Under the pieces are notes generated by a model. The model searched no databases. It was not told the DNA's origin and saw only the letters and a list, made by a program, of their open reading frames with translations. 25,839 nucleotides of DNA from a virus: the IMG/VR virus record IMGVR_UViG_3300042154_000217, positions 1-25,839 of that record, one strand, 5' to 3'. This document shows positions 22,919 to 25,839 of the stretch, piece after piece. A program made the translations under genes and the position numbers. Within the stretch, counting starts at the first letter, position 1. Each line of letters begins with the position of its first letter.

Positions 22919-24319
22919 TTAAGCGGTCTTGAACAAGAAGAAGTTGTTCGCGCCCAATGTGCACAATGCACGCTCAGACAAGAAGTTAACTCTCATTGCA
23001 TCCAAATCGCTAGTAGAAGCACCACCGGCAGAACCAGTAATCCAAGTCTTGTAGCGACGGTTCTCAGTTTCGCTAGCGCGGTAACGAACGTGCAAGAAAG
23101 GACGTTTAGCGTTCTTACCCATCACCATGTCGTAAACGTTAGTAGAACCAGCAGGAACCAACACACCATTAACTTCACCACCATTGATACCACCACGCAA
23201 AGTTGCGTCGTTCAAGTATTTCCAATCGGTCTTGTAGAAGTCATAGCCACGCTTAAAGCCTTTGAAGCCCAAGTTCAACGCCATGTTTTCGTCGTTGTTG
23301 AACACACCGTAGCTAGTTCCGTTAACGCCGTAGCTGTTTTGGGTAGACAACATGTCATCGATGTCGAAACCGAAGTTACGGTTAACGAACAACATGTTTT
23401 CTTGGATAGAACCTTGCTTGTCCAAACGCTGAATGATTGCGTCGAAATCAGCCAAGGTACTTGGGTTTCCACCACCCCAAACGTTACCACGTTGTTCGAT
23501 AGTGTAGAACAAACCGTCGGTACCCTTGTTTCCTACGTCACCGGTAGCTGCAATAGCACCAGATGCGGTTTCAGCAGGAACGCCTTCGATCATAGCCATT
23601 TCCAAGTAGTCCTCGAAACGCAAGCGAGTTTCGTGCTCAGACTTGATGTACCACAAGTAGCCAGTTGCACCATTTTCAGTAGTAACTTCTACCCATCCGA
23701 TCTGAGCCATGTCAGAACCAGATACTTCGTAGTTGTCCTTGATAATGATAGGGCTGTTGTCAAAGATTGAATCTTCAGCCTCCAAAGAGCCAGCCATTCC
23801 ATTGCTGCCCTTTTTAAACTCAGAACCGTAAACAAATGCAGTAGAAGTAGTTGATACAGGGATGGTCTGACCACCAGCAGCGTAGTAAGCTACAGTGAAA
23901 GTCAATCCAGATACTGCGGTGATGATAGCTTTATCGCTTTGGGTACCACCAGCATTGCGAGACAAGAACACAGTCTGACCTACGCGGAAGTTACAGGCAG
24001 TAATGCCTGAGTCAGCAACTGTCCAAGTAGCGGTGTCAGAAGCAGCAGCAGCAGCAGAAGTACAGCTTACATACTTGGTATGCAAACGACCTTGCTCTGC
24101 CCACTTAATCAAGTCAGAGTTAGAAGGCATCTCGGCACCTACTTGGCGCAAGAAAGATGCGATAGAGCGATTACCGTAACGCTCGAATTCCTTCTCGTAA
24201 GTATCAGGAAGATACTGATTCAAGAAATCGAAGTTGGTAATGTAATTTGAAGGCAAAGTTGCCTTAACGGATGAGGGGGTTATAGCAAACCCGGGACTCA
24301 CTTGAACTGATCCAGCCAT
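22919..24319 (-). CDS. Major capsid protein (HK97-fold, crAss-like type)
   Basis: This 466-residue protein is close in length to crAss-like capsid proteins. Recognisable conserved blocks are NYITNFDFLNQYLPDTYEKE near the N-terminus, ENMLFVNRNFGFDIDDML, GTSYGVFNN, FKGFKRGYDFYKTDWKYLND, KRPFLHVRYRASETENRRYK and LSERALCTLGANNFFLF at the end. Residues about 85-170 form an inserted beta domain (VGQTVFL at 113-119, AFVY at 161-164) with an Ala/Ser/Thr-rich lead-in, probably exposed on the capsid surface. It follows the scaffold gene by 23 bases and has no promoter of its own, so both share one transcript, ended by the strong terminator at 22862-22897. G/C-ending codons leave long accidental reading frames on the other strand. 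Confidence 0.9.
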   Translation of the reverse strand: MAGSVQVSPGFAITPSSVKATLPSNYITNFDFLNQYLPDTYEKEFERYGNRSIASFLRQVGAEMPSNSDLIKWAEQGRLHTKYVSCTSAAAAASDTATWTVADSGITACNFRVGQTVFLSRNAGGTQSDKAIITAVSGLTFTVAYYAAGGQTIPVSTTSTAFVYGSEFKKGSNGMAGSLEAEDSIFDNSPIIIKDNYEVSGSDMAQIGWVEVTTENGATGYLWYIKSEHETRLRFEDYLEMAMIEGVPAETASGAIAATGDVGNKGTDGLFYTIEQRGNVWGGGNPSTLADFDAIIQRLDKQGSIQENMLFVNRNFGFDIDDMLSTQNSYGVNGTSYGVFNNDENMALNLGFKGFKRGYDFYKTDWKYLNDATLRGGINGGEVNGVLVPAGSTNVYDMVMGKNAKRPFLHVRYRASETENRRYKTWITGSAGGASTSDLDAMRVNFLSERALCTLGANNFFLFKTA

Positions 24320-24342
24320 AGTTTTGTTTTTTTAGTTTTTTG

Positions 24343-25464
24343 TTATCTGTTACTCATTTTTATCTTGAGCCCACTTCCGTGGTCAGAGTCCAAAGCAACA
24401 ACTTTGAAACCAGTTGTAGGCGTGAGCTGTGGTGCCGACCGAACGTCCATCTGGATATTCTTTGACTCCTTCGCTACACTGTCTACTGCTGCGGCTCTGC
24501 CTTGCTCATAAAAGTGCTTGGCAAAACTGTCTGGGTTCATCGCTACTGCGATAGCTCTGTGGTATGCAGCTGGGTCCTTAATGAATCCTTTCTCGTCTAA
24601 GAAAGAACCAATAAACTTGCTTACGTCAGATTGAGCCTTTTTCAGTTGTTCTGGACTGCTAGGCTTAAACGAGAGAGACTTGTCGTCGATCTTAAATTCA
24701 AAACCTTTGAACTGATCGCTGAAAAGCTCGTCTGTCTTCTTAGCAAAGAACTCTGAGCGCTCTAACTGAGCCTTCTGCACTTCCTCGGATTCTTGAGCAT
24801 ATCTTTTGAAGTCCTCGTACATACTTTTCTCTTCGTCAGAAACTAAGCCACCCCTTGACTCAACGGGTACCTTGTACTGTTCCTTCAGTTTGTTGAAGTA
24901 GTCTTTGGCCTTTGCAAGATCTTTTTTCATTGCTAGCTTCTTCTTCTTAACGTCTTTTGGATCGTCAAGGTCTTCATCAAAGTCGTACCGAGTCTCGATT
25001 TCGTACTTTACGTCTTCGTCGTCATACTCTGGATTCTCCTGTTTGATGAATTCAGCTAGCAGTTGATTTGCAGGAACATCGTCGTAGTTCTTATTCAACT
25101 GAATAAAATCTTCGATTCCTCGTCCGGTCTCTTTCTTGTATTTCAAGAACGCAGACACGTCTTCTGGTAGTTCCTCCGCCTCTTTTCTCGCCTCGAACAA
25201 ATCGTCAACTGAGTTGATTTCTTTGTTGTACCGATTTTTTAAATATGTAAGAACGTCTGTATCTTCTAGCTCCTTGGCTTGCGCCTCAGTGCTTTCGATC
25301 TTTTCTGTTGTCCCGTCAGCGGCCACTACTGTGGTTTCTACCGGGGCTTCTTCAGAAGACAAGCCATGCTTCTCTTCGTGCTCTTTCAGAAGTTGTGCTT
25401 CGATTTCTTGAACAGATTTCTGTTCCTCGAAGGCTACTTCCTTCACTTTGAATTCATTTTCCAT
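24343..25464 (-). CDS. Capsid scaffolding protein
   Basis: This 373-residue protein is strongly acidic and helical, with long Glu/Lys-rich segments (KKKKLAMKKDLAKAKDYF, RYAQESEEVQKAQLERSEF), an unstructured Thr/Glu-rich region near 40-65, and a basic tail ending GSGLKIKMSNR. This charge layout, acidic coiled coil with a basic C-terminus, is typical of scaffolding proteins, whose C-terminus binds the inside of the capsid shell and which leave or are digested after assembly. Its place between portal and capsid genes is also standard. No protease motif was seen. A promoter lies 21 bases before the ATG, and the capsid gene follows on the same transcript. Confidence 0.75.
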   Translation of the reverse strand: MENEFKVKEVAFEEQKSVQEIEAQLLKEHEEKHGLSSEEAPVETTVVAADGTTEKIESTEAQAKELEDTDVLTYLKNRYNKEINSVDDLFEARKEAEELPEDVSAFLKYKKETGRGIEDFIQLNKNYDDVPANQLLAEFIKQENPEYDDEDVKYEIETRYDFDEDLDDPKDVKKKKLAMKKDLAKAKDYFNKLKEQYKVPVESRGGLVSDEEKSMYEDFKRYAQESEEVQKAQLERSEFFAKKTDELFSDQFKGFEFKIDDKSLSFKPSSPEQLKKAQSDVSKFIGSFLDEKGFIKDPAAYHRAIAVAMNPDSFAKHFYEQGRAAAVDSVAKESKNIQMDVRSAPQLTPTTGFKVVALDSDHGSGLKIKMSNR

Positions 25465-25485
25465 ATAAGATTTGATTTTACGTCA

Positions 25486-25493
25486 CAAATTTA
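25486..25493 (-). promoter_or_regulatory. Late promoter element of the scaffold-capsid unit (TAAATTTG)
   Basis: Reads TAAATTTG on the minus strand, preceded by TTATTCG and followed by TGACGTAAAATCAAATC. GTCACA/TGTGAC arms at 25482-25487 and 25502-25507 flank the element and could be an operator. The ATG at 25464 is 21 bases downstream. Confidence 0.65.
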
Positions 25494-25510
25494 CGAATAA
25501 ATGTGACACG

Positions 25511-25839
25511 CTATTTTGGCTCAAATGACGCTAGGTCAAAGCCATCAAGGGTGTCCTCATTCGACTCGAAATCGACCGGTGGCAAGTTGTTTTTTCTTTG
25601 CTCGATCAATTTTGATTGCTGTGTATTCTGAATAGAAATCCGCTTGTCTTTAGCTTCTTCTTTCATTTTTTCTTTGTCGTTAATCATACTAGCGTCAACG
25701 CCCTTCAACTGCATGTTCATCTGAAACTCTTGCTGCATTAATTGCAACTTAATTTGAGCTTCCTGTTGCATTGTTTGAACTGAGAACATCGACTCTGCCT
25801 CCTTGATGCGGATCTTAGACTGTGTTTCTGCTTCAAGGA
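25511..25839 (-). CDS. Portal protein, C-terminal part (gene runs off the right edge)
   Basis: About 108 residues are visible and the frame stays open to the edge (it begins LEAETQSKIRIKEAES). The visible part is a long amphipathic helix rich in Gln, Met and Lys (MQQEAQIKLQLMQQEFQM, KEEAKDKRISIQNTQQ) followed by a short acidic tail (LDGFDLASFEPK). Portal proteins of crAss-like phages and other podoviruses end in such a helical barrel extension, which lies along the packaged DNA inside the capsid. Position directly upstream of scaffold and capsid genes supports this. An internal ATG at 25787-25789 is not the start. Confidence 0.7.
   Translation of the reverse strand, partial: LEAETQSKIRIKEAESMFSVQTMQQEAQIKLQLMQQEFQMNMQLKGVDASMINDKEKMKEEAKDKRISIQNTQQSKLIEQRKNNLPPVDFESNEDTLDGFDLASFEPK

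Noticed and set aside
22836-22964. ATG 43 codons upstream for the 246-residue protein
   Set aside because: It lies inside the capsid gene and would translate the terminator and promoter; the extension is unlike a conserved N-terminus.
23090-23770. 226-residue plus-strand frame opposite the capsid gene
   Set aside because: The capsid reading frame is certain, and its biased codon use leaves few stops on the other strand. No promoter or family pattern supports this frame.

Overview
This window looks like the structural half of a tailed, podovirus-type phage of a Bacteroidota host, from the crAss-like (Crassvirales) group or a close relative. Two kinds of evidence agree. First, the minus strand carries the familiar order portal C-terminus, scaffold, HK97-fold major capsid protein, auxiliary proteins, two head-tail ring/connector proteins, a giant tail 'stabilization/muzzle' protein with a BACON domain, and internal (cargo) proteins ending in a 2,998-residue polyvalent protein. 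Second, every larger gap between these genes except the scaffold-capsid gap holds an exact TAnnTTTG element, the -7 promoter signature of Bacteroidota. Protein assignments rest on family patterns recognised by eye; no database search was run.

Layout. Positions 1-65 hold the last codons of a plus-strand gene whose CxxxxC tail resembles a class I ribonucleotide reductase large subunit. Positions 66-630 hold no convincing gene and are densely regulatory: two mutually exclusive hairpins, at least three terminator-like hairpins with T-tracts, two plus-strand TAnnTTTG promoters each followed at once by a short hairpin-T-tract unit, and repeated TGCACAA heptamers. Positions 631-1915 (+) encode a 61-residue protein overlapping a helix-turn-helix/metallophosphoesterase fusion. 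That gene meets the late block tail to tail: the two stop codons share one palindromic CTAG at 1912-1915.

From 1912 to the right edge everything is on the minus strand and is transcribed right to left. Units inferred from promoters and terminators are: portal (entering from the right); scaffold plus capsid, ending in a terminator; a 246-residue auxiliary protein; a 93-residue protein between its own promoter and a terminator; two ring proteins plus the 1,965-residue muzzle protein, joined by TAATG overlaps; a 254-residue tail protein; and a GNAT-like protein with three cargo/ejection proteins. Several promoters lie so close to the start codon that the messages would be leaderless or nearly so.

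The most interesting points are the phage-wide promoter set, the promoter-terminator mini-units at the left, the polyvalent protein (degenerate zincin, GNAT-like and ART-like regions, recurring SRSQK-like inter-domain motifs), the muzzle-BACON-receptor module fusion, and a small beta domain apparently shared by the capsid protein and a tail protein.
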